Positions 8,982-16,698 of a stretch of 64,000 nt of DNA are shown here, piece by piece. A model generated the notes under the pieces. The model was given only the letters and a program-made list of their open reading frames with translations, searched no databases and was not told the DNA's origin. How positions within the stretch are numbered: position 1 is the first letter of the stretch; every line of letters begins with the position of its first letter. The stretch lies in assembly GCA_035479875.1 (NCBI GenBank), contig DATIIH010000001.1, positions 124,001-188,000 of the forward strand. Reading direction: 5' to 3'. The position numbers and the translations under genes were made by a program. Source of the stretch: PMNU01 sp035479875 (GTDB lineage: Bacteria > Patescibacteriota > Saccharimonadia > Saccharimonadales > UBA4665).

Positions 8982-9532
8982 TATTCACCGGCCCCAACGC
9001 ACTGGTGTACGTACTGCGCAGCGGCCTCGTAGTGGCTGGCAAGCATATCGACCAAGCTCGGCTGCCGTTTCCGGACGATATGCTCCACAACATGGAAGTT
9101 ATTGACGCGCCCGGCTTTATAGAGCTCTGCCAAAAATTCTTTGCCGAACGCGGCCTCAAGCACAAACGCGTCCTGGTGATACTCGACAATAGCATCGTGT
9201 TTAAAAAGCGTATCAAGCTTGATCAAACCGGGCAGCCCGGCACGCTCGCCGGAGCTTTTGTGGAGGCCATGCCGTTCGAGTCCGGGCAGCGCGCTTGCAT
9301 CTCACTGGCCAACGACAACGAGCTGCAACTTTTAGCAACTAATTCCGACTTGTACCAGACCATTGTCGACGCACTGCGCGAAATTGGTGTCAGTAAAATA
9401 ATCGCCGTCTCTCCGGTGGCTGTGTATAACCTCGAGGGTACAAACCAGAGGTTGAGCTCTGTTATCGACCGTTTGTTCAAAGACAAATCTTCATCTAAAG
9501 CCGCCAACTTCTTATCTGTTGATACGTTATAA
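8978..9532 (+). CDS. Short PilM-like protein
   Basis: About 184 residues, soluble, with an actin/RNaseH-like pattern (KRVLVILDNSIVFKKRI, SKIIAVSPVAVYNLEG). It sits where a PilM would be expected in a pilus operon. Canonical PilM is roughly twice this length and carries an ATP pocket, so this looks like half of the fold. The start at 8978 overlaps the upstream TGA as ATGA; the in-frame start at 8963 is less likely. No PilN or PilO follows. The PilM assignment rests on position and a weak pattern. Confidence 0.55.
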   Translation: MIFTGPNALVYVLRSGLVVAGKHIDQARLPFPDDMLHNMEVIDAPGFIELCQKFFAERGLKHKRVLVILDNSIVFKKRIKLDQTGQPGTLAGAFVEAMPFESGQRACISLANDNELQLLATNSDLYQTIVDALREIGVSKIIAVSPVAVYNLEGTNQRLSSVIDRLFKDKSSSKAANFLSVDTL

Positions 9533-9563
9533 TAATTACTACGAACACTAACGAGCAATGATG

Positions 9564-9592
9564 TTGACTTATCTACACTTATCCTCGATGAT
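9564..9592 (+). promoter_or_regulatory. Possible promoter of the major pilin pair
   Basis: TTGACT at 9564-9569 is followed after 17 nt by GATGAT, a weak -10. It lies in the 91-nt gap between the PilM-like gene and the first major pilin. A separate promoter would allow higher expression of the pilin subunits than of the assembly genes. Confidence 0.4.
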
Positions 9593-9623
9593 TAAGGTAT
9601 TAATTTAAAAAGGTTACGCTTAA

Positions 9624-10127
9624 ATGAACATACGAGATTTGAGGACAATTAAATCTAACCAAAAAGGCTTCACCCTAGTAGAAGTCTTGGTGGTCATCGG
9701 TATTTTGGCAATCTTGCTTGCTATTACCTTGGTCGCTATTAACCCTAACCAGCACTTCCAGGACTCACGGAATACCCAACGTTCTGCGAACGTAAGTGCT
9801 ATTCTGGACGCGATTTACGAATATGAGTCAAGCCACAGTGGTAACGTGCCACCAAGTTTGACCGGTGTCACCGGTACTCCTGCGCCGCTCAAGCTCTCTT
9901 CGCCCACAGTCCCAGGTGAGGTTGACCTCTGTGGCGACCTCGCGCCGGCAGACATCGCCGACTTACCCATGGACCCATCTACGGGTACCGCTACCGGCGG
10001 CTCCACTCCATGCGCTGGCTCAACCACCGAATACGACACTGGTTACACCATTGCCAAAAGCGCTTCTAACCGCTTTACGGTTAGCGCTCCTGACGCCGAA
10101 GGCACCACCATTAGCGTGACCCGCTAG
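9624..10127 (+). CDS. Major type IV prepilin, copy 1
   Basis: A 167-residue prepilin with a short leader ending KG, then FTLVEVLVVIGILAILLAI with Glu at +5. The mature globular part has two cysteines (in DLCGD and PCAG) that could form a disulfide, and ends EGTTISVTR. It is a tandem paralogue of the next gene: the first 50 mature residues are almost identical even at DNA level, while the middle of the globular domain differs. AAAGG lies upstream of the ATG. It is probably a structural subunit of the pilus fibre. Confidence 0.9.
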   Translation: MNIRDLRTIKSNQKGFTLVEVLVVIGILAILLAITLVAINPNQHFQDSRNTQRSANVSAILDAIYEYESSHSGNVPPSLTGVTGTPAPLKLSSPTVPGEVDLCGDLAPADIADLPMDPSTGTATGGSTPCAGSTTEYDTGYTIAKSASNRFTVSAPDAEGTTISVTR

Positions 10128-10165
10128 GATAGTTCAACGATTAGTAAATGTAAGGGGTGAATAAT

Positions 10166-10648
10166 ATGAACATACAAAGATTAAAGGCGATGAAGGATCA
10201 AGGCTTCACCCTAGTAGAAGTCTTGGTGGTCATTGGTATTTTGGCAATCCTACTTGCCATTACCTTGGTCGCTATTAACCCGAACCAACACTTCCAGGAC
10301 TCACGCAACTCGCAGCGCCAGGCCAACGTCACGGCCATATTGGACGCAATTTATGAGTACGAGTCTAGCCACAGTGGCAATGTGCCGCCAAGCCTCGTTG
10401 GCCTATCCACAGCCAGCCCGATAGCTAACCACGCAGTACCTGTCGTTGGCGAAATCGATCTTTGTGCGGACATAGTGCCGGCAGACATCGCCGACTTGCC
10501 ACTTGACCCGTCGACTGGCACTAAAGCTGGCGCTACCTGCGCTGGCGGCGACTACAATACCGGGTATAGAATAGCTCAAAGCGCATCCAACCGCTTCACG
10601 GTTAGCGCGCCGAGCGCCGAAGGCACCACCATTAGCGTAACTCGCTAA
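10166..10648 (+). CDS. Major type IV prepilin, copy 2
   Basis: About 160 residues, the same architecture as copy 1: leader, Gly/FTLVEVLVVIG cleavage site, two cysteines (DLCAD and TCAG) and the same C-terminal EGTTISVTR. The frame is open from a GTG at 10157, but ATG at 10166 is preferred because AAGGGG sits about 8 nt upstream and it aligns with copy 1 (MNI). A rho-independent terminator follows directly, so the pilus block ends here. Confidence 0.9.
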   Translation: MNIQRLKAMKDQGFTLVEVLVVIGILAILLAITLVAINPNQHFQDSRNSQRQANVTAILDAIYEYESSHSGNVPPSLVGLSTASPIANHAVPVVGEIDLCADIVPADIADLPLDPSTGTKAGATCAGGDYNTGYRIAQSASNRFTVSAPSAEGTTISVTR

Positions 10649-10666
10649 TCCGAACCTACGGATAAC

Positions 10667-10697
10667 AATAGGCTCCTGTAACAGGGAGTCTATTTTA
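10667..10697 (+). terminator. Rho-independent terminator of the pilin genes
   Basis: AATAG...CTCC is complementary to GGAG...CTATT across a few loop bases, and is followed by TTTTATTT. It lies 19 nt after the stop of pilin copy 2. Confidence 0.75.
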
Positions 10698-10743
10698 TTT
10701 GTACCGCCGCTGGCATTTATAATAGGACAGAGGAGTAATCGCC

Positions 10744-10971
10744 ATGTGCCGAAACATCAAACCACTATTTAATTTCGACCCGCCGGCCACCGACGAAGAG
10801 ATCAAGGATGCCGCGTTGCAGTTTGTGCGTAAGCTGTCCGGATACCGAGCACCGTCGCGTGCCAACGAAGTTGCGTTTAACAGGGGAGTAGACGACGTTG
10901 CCGCGGCGGCGGCCACGTTACTCCACGCCCTCAAAACCGGCGCGGCGCCGCGCGACAGGGAGATAAAATAA
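10744..10971 (+). CDS. DUF2277 family protein
   Basis: A 75-residue protein that matches the small DUF2277 family along its whole length: MCRNIK.LFNFDPPATDEEI at the start, LQFVRKLSG in the middle and APRDRE at the end. The family is widespread in Actinobacteria and other phyla, and its function is unknown. The sequence is helical and soluble, with no signal. AGAGGAGTA precedes the ATG, and a TATAAT box lies about 20 nt upstream. Confidence 0.88.
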   Translation: MCRNIKPLFNFDPPATDEEIKDAALQFVRKLSGYRAPSRANEVAFNRGVDDVAAAAATLLHALKTGAAPRDREIK

Positions 10972-10988
10972 GGAGAGCCCACAAATAA

Positions 10989-11018
10989 ATAGGCGAGGGG
11001 GTTTGTCCCCGCGCCTAT
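10989..11018 (-). terminator. Terminator for the secreted DUF642-like gene
   Basis: ATAGGCG and GGGG pair with CCCC and CGCCTAT around a 6-nt loop. On the minus strand the stem is followed by TTATTTGT, which suits termination of the gene whose stop is at 11040. It may also stop the DUF2277 transcript. Confidence 0.6.
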
Positions 11019-11039
11019 CTGCTGCACTATAAGTGCTGT

Positions 11040-11723
11040 TTACTTGCTCTTGTTGCCAATGGCGTGCACGTTACTCTGCATGTAACTTACACAGTCGCCT
11101 TGGTTTTTGAACGACGGGTCGGAGAACGCCTTCCAGCCATCTTGCTTACACTGGTCTTTGTTCATAAGCGTGTCCGTTACCACCACATTGTCGAGCGCCG
11201 GACCATAAAAGGTATTGTCCTGGCTCGCAAAGGTAAGCGTGGTGCTTATACCTGTGGCAGTAAAGCTGTAGGTTTGCGTTTTCCAGCCCATGTCCGTTAG
11301 GCTTTGGCCAGTTGTGTCAAAGGTGTAGTTTGTGGGCGCGCCGCCGACATCCACAGCCAACGTTTTAACCGCAGGTGGGCCGGCAGGGTTGCCAGCCATG
11401 TCAAACGCGACGGTGTAGGTGTGTCCGACTACCGTGGGGAATGTTTGGCTCACAGCACCAGCATTAAAGCCGCTCATGTCTAGGCTGCGTGCTCCGTCAG
11501 ACGCCGTCCAATAACTACCAATGTAGTCAACGCTTCCAGAAGCGACGGTCCAACCTGGCAGATCCGTAGTATTGCCAGCCAAGAGTGTGCTAAACACGCC
11601 CGGATCCGTGCCGGTCTCAAAGCTGCCATTTGTCACGGCCGACGCAGCAAAAGCCGTGGTAACTATACCTGCAGACAGTGCAGCAGAAAGCGCACCTCCC
11701 AATAAAATCTTTTTCATACTCAT
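11040..11723 (-). CDS. Secreted choice-of-anchor C / DUF642-like protein
   Basis: A 227-residue protein with a clear signal peptide (MSMKKILLGGALSAAL... ending AFA). The mature part begins with TNGSFE and has the pattern W...IGSYW..ASDG.RSLDMSG...VSQTF, typical of DUF642/choice-of-anchor C beta-sandwich (galactose-binding-like) domains. The C-terminal 35 residues (CKQDGW...FKNQGDCVSYM) form a two-cysteine tail often found at the ends of secreted proteins in these lineages and perhaps stabilised by a disulfide. Strong AGGGGG ribosome site upstream. Probably a cell-surface or carbohydrate-binding protein. Confidence 0.75.
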   Translation of the reverse strand: MSMKKILLGGALSAALSAGIVTTAFAASAVTNGSFETGTDPGVFSTLLAGNTTDLPGWTVASGSVDYIGSYWTASDGARSLDMSGFNAGAVSQTFPTVVGHTYTVAFDMAGNPAGPPAVKTLAVDVGGAPTNYTFDTTGQSLTDMGWKTQTYSFTATGISTTLTFASQDNTFYGPALDNVVVTDTLMNKDQCKQDGWKAFSDPSFKNQGDCVSYMQSNVHAIGNKSK

Positions 11724-11801
11724 GATATACTTCCCCCTCTTTTAGTTAGGTAACTCAGACAGCATGGTATACCGACATCGGATAGTCTACAGTGTATTTT
11801 T

Positions 11802-12299
11802 TCACAGCTCTTGAATCTTGGCCAAGCCTTCGACAACGTGCACGCCGGGGAACTTGTGTAGCTCCTTGGCGTCTAGTACTACCTTAGACGAACGATTTCC
11901 GCCGCCCATCACAATCTCACCCCCGACTATTACAGCGGCGTCTACGTACAGTGGCATGTCCGCCGGCAAACCAAACGCCGTCACGCCACCGTATTCCATA
12001 TGGGTGAGCTCTAGCGCGGTATCCATCGGCGCAAATGACGCCTTTTTGGTGCCCAGCAGGCGATAAACAGCCTTATTAACATCAAGCTTAGCGGTAGCTA
12101 GCACTACGCAAGCGGCATAACGCGGCGGATCGCCTTTGCCAATGACCACGATGGTGTTAGCCGATTGGTTGGGTCTAAAGCCGTAGCGCGCGCAAAAAGC
12201 GGCGGTGTCAGCCAGGGCAGGGTCGCATTCAAAAACTTTACAGGTGATCTGGTGGGCGTCGAGCGCCGCTTGGACGATGGGCAGTAAAGGCATACACAT
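11802..12299 (-). CDS. YbaK/EbsC-type aminoacyl-tRNA deacylase
   Basis: A 165-residue single-domain protein of the YbaK/ProX editing superfamily. It shows the fold's hallmark sequence TIVVIGKG...CVVLATAKLD and the later VTAFGLP segment near the conserved substrate pocket. Family members hydrolyse mischarged Ala-tRNA(Pro) or Cys-tRNA(Pro); the exact substrate cannot be told from sequence alone. The true start may be the second ATG (MPLLP) 6 nt downstream. Confidence 0.8.
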   Translation of the reverse strand: MCMPLLPIVQAALDAHQITCKVFECDPALADTAAFCARYGFRPNQSANTIVVIGKGDPPRYAACVVLATAKLDVNKAVYRLLGTKKASFAPMDTALELTHMEYGGVTAFGLPADMPLYVDAAVIVGGEIVMGGGNRSSKVVLDAKELHKFPGVHVVEGLAKIQEL

Positions 12300-12332
12300 A
12301 GCTTAACAGACAGATGGCAGGCGAACCCGTGC

Positions 12333-12812
12333 CTATTCGCTCCGCGGGCCAGGGAAACCCGTAAGTCGCGCTTGCTCGGCGTCGAACCCAGGATTGTGCC
12401 AGTCCTCGCCAACGTGGTACACGCCGCTCCGCGACGGCTCGTAGCCCGCAACAGCGCCCACGAGCTCTGGGTGCGTAATCACTATGACATCTGACTTCCA
12501 ATGCTCTACACCGTGGTCGTCTAAAACGGTATGCGCCAGTCCCCACAAACTATCGACACGGGCGGGAAATAAGCCAGCGACACCAATACGCGCATCGGCC
12601 AGCCTAAAAAAGATGCCTACTCGGTCTTGCAGGATGTCTGCAGTCTGACTAGCCGACGAGACAAATGAGGTTACGACGATACCTCCAAGCCGCTCAAAAC
12701 CGGATATAACCAGCCGAACGGCCGTGTCCTGGGCATCAAGCAGCCCCTCTGGTGTCAGGTCACCCGTCGCGAGGTCGTGACGGCCTGGCTGGCCAATAAA
12801 TAGTCGCCTCAT
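12333..12812 (-). CDS. Histidine-phosphatase-like protein, degenerate
   Basis: About 159 residues. GRHDLATGDLTPEG near the N-terminus resembles the RHG...LTxxG signature of the histidine phosphatase superfamily with Gly replaced by Asp. SFVSSASQTADIL resembles the SSPxxRxxQTA segment, and VIVITHPEL corresponds to the second catalytic His region. The longer frame up to 12980 adds hydrophobic residues over the promoter of the divergent gene, so ATG 12812 (MRRLFIG) was chosen. Activity is uncertain because the RHG motif is altered. Confidence 0.55.
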   Translation of the reverse strand: MRRLFIGQPGRHDLATGDLTPEGLLDAQDTAVRLVISGFERLGGIVVTSFVSSASQTADILQDRVGIFFRLADARIGVAGLFPARVDSLWGLAHTVLDDHGVEHWKSDVIVITHPELVGAVAGYEPSRSGVYHVGEDWHNPGFDAEQARLTGFPGPRSE

Positions 12813-12895
12813 GCAAATAGTATATCGTATACTACCGTCCGGTAACATATAGCCGGTGAGCATACTGCTTACCCTTTTTGAATCGACAAAAAGTA

Positions 12896-12923
12896 TTGTA
12901 CTTTCTGTCAAACATACTATTAT
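12896..12923 (+). promoter_or_regulatory. Promoter of the coiled-coil protein gene
   Basis: TTGTAC at 12896 and TATTAT at 12918 are spaced by 16 nt. A perfect AAGGAGGA ribosome site lies 8 nt before the ATG at 12959, so this transcript has a conventional leader. Confidence 0.6.
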
Positions 12924-12958
12924 TAAGTCTAAAGCCAATAAAATAAGGAGGATAGTAC

Positions 12959-13771
12959 ATGGCTCAGTCTCACTCGTCATATAAGGAATTAGTCAGGCAA
13001 CATGATGACGAAGCGACTGCTCGCCAGTTGGCGAGAGCAGAAGCCGCTGCCGCCCGCGCTCAAGAGTTACGAGATGTCCTAGCCCCACTAGCCCTCCAAG
13101 CAGTCCAACGGCAAGACGCGGAGGCTGAAAGAGCGAGGCTTATCGCCAGTCAAAAACTGCACGAAGTGAAGGAAGTCTTTACCAACTCGACAGCGACAGA
13201 CGTTCTTGAATTTTTAGACGACCAGGCAGAGTACGGACACCCGAATGCTATTACATTTGAACCACTGCCACCACCAGCTGTCGCAGTAGCGGTAGCAGTT
13301 CCTGCCGAGCCAACGAAACGCAGCGACTGGAGCTTATTCGGCCGCCCGAGCCAAAAAACCGCAACTCCCGCGCCCACTCCGACTTTTGAGGTAGCACCAC
13401 CCCAGGCACCAGCATGGAGCAAGCAAGGCTACGTCTATGGCGCTGCGGTGCCGAACCACTGGGTAACAGGCATGCCTCTGCCCGAGCTGGCCGTAGTCTT
13501 TACTGATAGAACTGTTGGACAAGTGGGGTCAAGGGTGAGCGACGACGGTAGAAGGTTAGAGCCAATTACCACCGAATTTCCTCTTCCACTACACATAGGC
13601 GAAGACGGCCGACCCGTCGAACCAGCAGCAGGTAACTACACCCCGCTACAGCCTGATCTGCTACAGGATGACAGTGAAGTGACGGGTGCAGCCTTCATCG
13701 TGCCAAGCGAAGCTAACCTGCTTCTTCTTAGCCTCGCTAGGGCAAATGGTTACGCACCTATGCATGCCTAA
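12959..13771 (+). CDS. Hypothetical protein with N-terminal coiled coil, 270 aa
   Basis: Not recognised. Residues 1-75 are Ala/Arg/Glu/Gln-rich and strongly helical, likely a coiled coil. A Pro/Ala/Val-rich linker follows (with an AVAVAVAV run), then a C-terminal region of about 120 residues with no known motif. There is no signal peptide or membrane segment, so it is probably cytoplasmic. The strong promoter and ribosome site suggest good expression. It is transcribed alone and ends at a terminator. Confidence 0.7.
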   Translation: MAQSHSSYKELVRQHDDEATARQLARAEAAAARAQELRDVLAPLALQAVQRQDAEAERARLIASQKLHEVKEVFTNSTATDVLEFLDDQAEYGHPNAITFEPLPPPAVAVAVAVPAEPTKRSDWSLFGRPSQKTATPAPTPTFEVAPPQAPAWSKQGYVYGAAVPNHWVTGMPLPELAVVFTDRTVGQVGSRVSDDGRRLEPITTEFPLPLHIGEDGRPVEPAAGNYTPLQPDLLQDDSEVTGAAFIVPSEANLLLLSLARANGYAPMHA

Positions 13772-13802
13772 TCTCCCGGCCTAGCAAAAACCCCAAAAGT
13801 AA

Positions 13803-13832
13803 GAGAAAGCCCCATTATTTTGGGGCTTTCTC
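13803..13832. terminator. Terminator between convergent genes
   Basis: GAGAAAGCCCC pairs perfectly (11 bp) with GGGGCTTTCTC around an 8-nt loop. It lies 31 nt after the coiled-coil gene and 90 nt from the end of the convergent gene, and could serve both. Confidence 0.75.
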
Positions 13833-13922
13833 GCTATGCTATCTAATCTTAGAGGAAGCCACTCTCAAATATACGCTGCGCTAACCGATTGCAGAGTGTA
13901 CTTCACCCAAAGCCATCTATAA

Positions 13923-14531
13923 TTACAACAAATGGTTCATGCGTTCTCGCATGGTTGGCTTGGCGTTGCTCATGCACGCGGCCGGATCTTTGCCTTGGTC
14001 GTACATAGTAGCAGTTGAGGGTACGGCTTTGGCCTCCTTCTGCAGCGTACTGTCGCTTGTGTCGCCAAAATCAATCAATAAACGATCGCGGTCGTGAATA
14101 CTCTCGGTACTGATATCCTGCACTTCGCGGCCGTTGATCATAAAAGTAACGCGATGCGTGCTGTCGGCGACATAGAGATTCTCGGGCGTTTTGATGACGA
14201 CGTCATTGACTACCCAGCGCAAATTCTCAAAAAATTGGCCCCAGGTAACAGCGTGGTCTTCCACGTGCACAACATCGCTGATATTATCGTGCATGTGTGC
14301 CCGCTCCTCAGGAGTCATGGCAGTATCTGCGGTGCAGCTTCCTCCCGATTCTTCTTCATAGTACATAGGGCTTTTAAACGATTCACGCTGGCCGTTAATG
14401 TACACGTCAAAGTTCGCGTGATAGTGCACGCGCTCGGGGTTATAAAGAGAGAAGCGCGCTCCCAAAATCGCAGCCGCGCCAATAACAATGCCAATAACGG
14501 CAGCTACTACTGTTTGCTTTGTAGTGCGAAT
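13923..14531 (-). CDS. Membrane-anchored extracytoplasmic protein with ATT start
   Basis: About 202 residues if it starts at an ATT codon at 14531. An AGGAG lies 7 nt upstream of this ATT, and no ATG, GTG or TTG exists there. The resulting N-terminus aligns residue for residue with the ATG-started fragment at 29600 (both share xxTKQT, a hydrophobic anchor with GAAAILG, then PERVHYHANFDV.INGQRE). A TTG at 14465 would remove the membrane anchor. The outer part has conserved HYHANFDVYINGQ and ...HMHDN.SDVVHVEDHAVTWGQFF, so a metal-binding histidine cluster is possible. Function unknown. Confidence 0.7.
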   Translation of the reverse strand: MRTTKQTVVAAVIGIVIGAAAILGARFSLYNPERVHYHANFDVYINGQRESFKSPMYYEEESGGSCTADTAMTPEERAHMHDNISDVVHVEDHAVTWGQFFENLRWVVNDVVIKTPENLYVADSTHRVTFMINGREVQDISTESIHDRDRLLIDFGDTSDSTLQKEAKAVPSTATMYDQGKDPAACMSNAKPTMRERMNHLL

Positions 14532-14623
14532 AGGGATTCTCCTAGATTATTATCTAGTAGTATAACCCGATGTGGCAGAGCATGGCGTGACTCGGGTCAC
14601 AACACGGCGGCTAGGCGGCCGAT

Positions 14624-15292
14624 CTATTCTCCGCGAGTAATAGCGGCTAGAGGCATGATGTCGTCAAAAGGACGGCCGCCAATAAGATCCGCGGCCATAT
14701 CAACTAGTCCAAATCGGCTTAAGCTCTCTCCGTCAAAAGCTTCGAAAACGTCTCGACGGAGATTCTCTGCAGTCGTTCTTTCTCTACGCCGAGCCATATT
14801 GAACAGAACGCCACCTACGAACTGTTGAGTTAACCTTGGGTTTTCCCAATCTGCAACACTTATCTCTACGGTTTTGAGGGGGTCCATCTCGCCAAGCGTC
14901 GCGCTATCTGGCGGCACGTCACCTGAGCGCAGCTGATCGACGCCCGCCTGAGAAATATGCCATGCATTTAAAAAGCGGGCGCTAAGGGGGGCAGTGTGTA
15001 GCTTTGTGTCCCAGCCCCGCTCGCCCAACATAGGCATCCGCCACTTGAGCTTATTACCCTCTCCGCTCCAACGGAAGACGAAGCTAAGTTCGTCTATATC
15101 TGCAGGAAATCGATAGTCAGGATTGGTTACGTGTGCATCCACAAAATCACGCACCAGCGCAATTTCTGGTTTTACTGCACGCAACTGCATCACGCCAGCG
15201 GCCACGGCAGTTTCCGCCGCACGTGCGGTTATAAATGTCCGGTTGGGGCCAAAATCGCTATCGCTGTAGCCTAGCTCTTGGAGTTTATTCAT
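14624..15292 (-). CDS. Hypothetical protein, 222 aa
   Basis: Not recognised. The start at 15292 (MNKLQELGYSD) is preferred: a TATAGT-type box lies a few bases upstream, and the longer frame to 15352 would run through it. The protein is soluble, with a central FRWSGEGNKLKWRMPMLGERGWDT segment and a helical C-terminus (NMARRRERTTAENLRRDVFEAF). It has no signal peptide or catalytic signature. Confidence 0.65.
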   Translation of the reverse strand: MNKLQELGYSDSDFGPNRTFITARAAETAVAAGVMQLRAVKPEIALVRDFVDAHVTNPDYRFPADIDELSFVFRWSGEGNKLKWRMPMLGERGWDTKLHTAPLSARFLNAWHISQAGVDQLRSGDVPPDSATLGEMDPLKTVEISVADWENPRLTQQFVGGVLFNMARRRERTTAENLRRDVFEAFDGESLSRFGLVDMAADLIGGRPFDDIMPLAAITRGE

Positions 15293-15361
15293 AGCAATAC
15301 TATAGTATTTCGTTTCTAATAATACAAAGGGGCCGGCATGTCGTGGCGACAAAATGACGCG

Positions 15362-16033
15362 CTAGCTTTGGTCGAGCAGGGCAATGCCGTCTGCTAGGCG
15401 GGTGATTGTGCGCCAAGCGAGCGGCCGAAGTTCGTTGTCGTACTTGGGCGTTTCCAGCCAGATGCCATGGCCGGTGGCTTCAAATAAGCCAACATCGTTC
15501 GGACCGTCGCCAAAAGCAATCGCTTGTTCCATGGCAAAACCATGTCGGGCGCAAAACTCGCTCAGCTGGCGGACCTTCTTGCCAGACTGGTCTAGGTCAT
15601 AATGATAGGTAACTAAATTGCCGGCGTCATCAAATACCAAGGGAGTGTTGGCGTACCAGTCTTCTATGCCCAGCTTAGCGGCGATAACCTCAGCATACAA
15701 GTCAACGGCGCCGGTGATAATAAGTGGGAGGTAGCCGTGGGCACGCAGAGTCTTAACTAATGGGACAGAAGCGTCATCAAGCGGCCACGACTCAAAAATG
15801 GCGCGCATCGCAGTGCGGTTAGCTTTGCCTGTAGCGCGCCACAGGCCAATAAGCTGGTCTTGCGACTCAGGGTATGTAATACGCCCTTCGCGGTAATCAT
15901 GAAAAATCTGCAAATGGCGCTCAACCAACCCGCCCATATCTCGTGTTAGCGCCAACCATGAGTCTTCGGGCGCCAGCGTACCACAAATATCCAGCACAGC
16001 TACGCGGACATTTTCCAGTGTTTTGTGGTGCAT
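15362..16033 (-). CDS. HAD-superfamily phosphatase (SerB-like) with altered motif I
   Basis: A 223-residue HAD-IB protein. Motif I reads LDICGTL: the nucleophilic Asp is present, but the second Asp of DxD, the general acid/base, is Cys (codon TGT). Motif II is LIITGA, a lysine-bearing region follows, and motif IV is AFGDGPNDVGLF, intact. The cap sits between motifs I and II as in phosphoserine phosphatase. Loss of the acid/base Asp may abolish or alter hydrolysis. A TATAAT box lies 6 nt before the ATG, so the mRNA is probably leaderless. Confidence 0.8.
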   Translation of the reverse strand: MHHKTLENVRVAVLDICGTLAPEDSWLALTRDMGGLVERHLQIFHDYREGRITYPESQDQLIGLWRATGKANRTAMRAIFESWPLDDASVPLVKTLRAHGYLPLIITGAVDLYAEVIAAKLGIEDWYANTPLVFDDAGNLVTYHYDLDQSGKKVRQLSEFCARHGFAMEQAIAFGDGPNDVGLFEATGHGIWLETPKYDNELRPLAWRTITRLADGIALLDQS

Positions 16034-16039
16034 GTAGCC

Positions 16040-16045
16040 ATTATA
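16040..16045 (-). promoter_or_regulatory. -10 box giving a leaderless HAD mRNA
   Basis: TATAAT on the minus strand lies 6 nt before the ATG at 16033, so transcription should start at or next to the start codon. Confidence 0.55.
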
Positions 16046-16060
16046 GCTGGTGCGGGCGGC

Positions 16061-16686
16061 ATGAACCTTGCGAGGGCTCTAAGCTTACGCTACCCTAATG
16101 GAGTGATTACTCTGCTTAAAGACTTTGGCCCGCGATTCGTGGTACACAGTGGCACGATTTTATTCGGTATAAGCATAGCTTTGGCGTATGCAATATACCC
16201 GCACTGGGTTACCTTTAGTTACTTTGCAGCGCACTGGTACACGCTACTCCCCTTTGTTTTTGCCATGCTCATAGCTACGCTTATGCTGTGGTATATAGCC
16301 GGTAAGCTTCATCAGCATGGCGGGCTGATTATCGGGACGGGCGCCTTATATGCCAGCGCTGTGTTCGCAGGCCTTGTAGTCTGCACCCATATATGGGTGC
16401 AGCAGTGCAAAAAGACATACACGATATCGTTGCCTTGCTATTCGGACTCGCGGCTGCATGCGGGTTTGCCGCTATTGCAAAGCAGTGGCGAAACTACGCA
16501 TTGGGCACGCTGAGCGGGCTACTATTTGGCATTTGCGTACTCGAAGTCATATTTTTGGCTCGCTATAAGGCGCACCCCGTGTATCCCTGGGTGTGGACCG
16601 TACTAGAGCTGATCGCCGTTGCATCTCTGTCTGCCGCTCTATACATTACTGCCGGATTCTTAGAACGAAAAACAAAGCCATCTTAA
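16061..16686 (+). pseudogene. Polytopic membrane protein gene split by a -1 frameshift
   Basis: Two hydrophobic frames run end to end. The first (16061-16513) codes about three membrane helices up to HIWVQQ and then becomes unlike a protein. The second (16393-16686) continues with KDIHDIVALLFGLAA and about three more helices. The frames meet around a CAAAAAG run (16408-16414), so one base deleted or inserted in the A5 tract would join them into a single protein of about 208 residues, six helices, of DUF998-like appearance. A 22-nt perfect palindrome (16381-16402) lies just before. It could be a true pseudogene, a sequencing error, programmed slippage, or two genes. Confidence 0.6.
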
Positions 16687-16698
16687 ACAGGTTACTTT

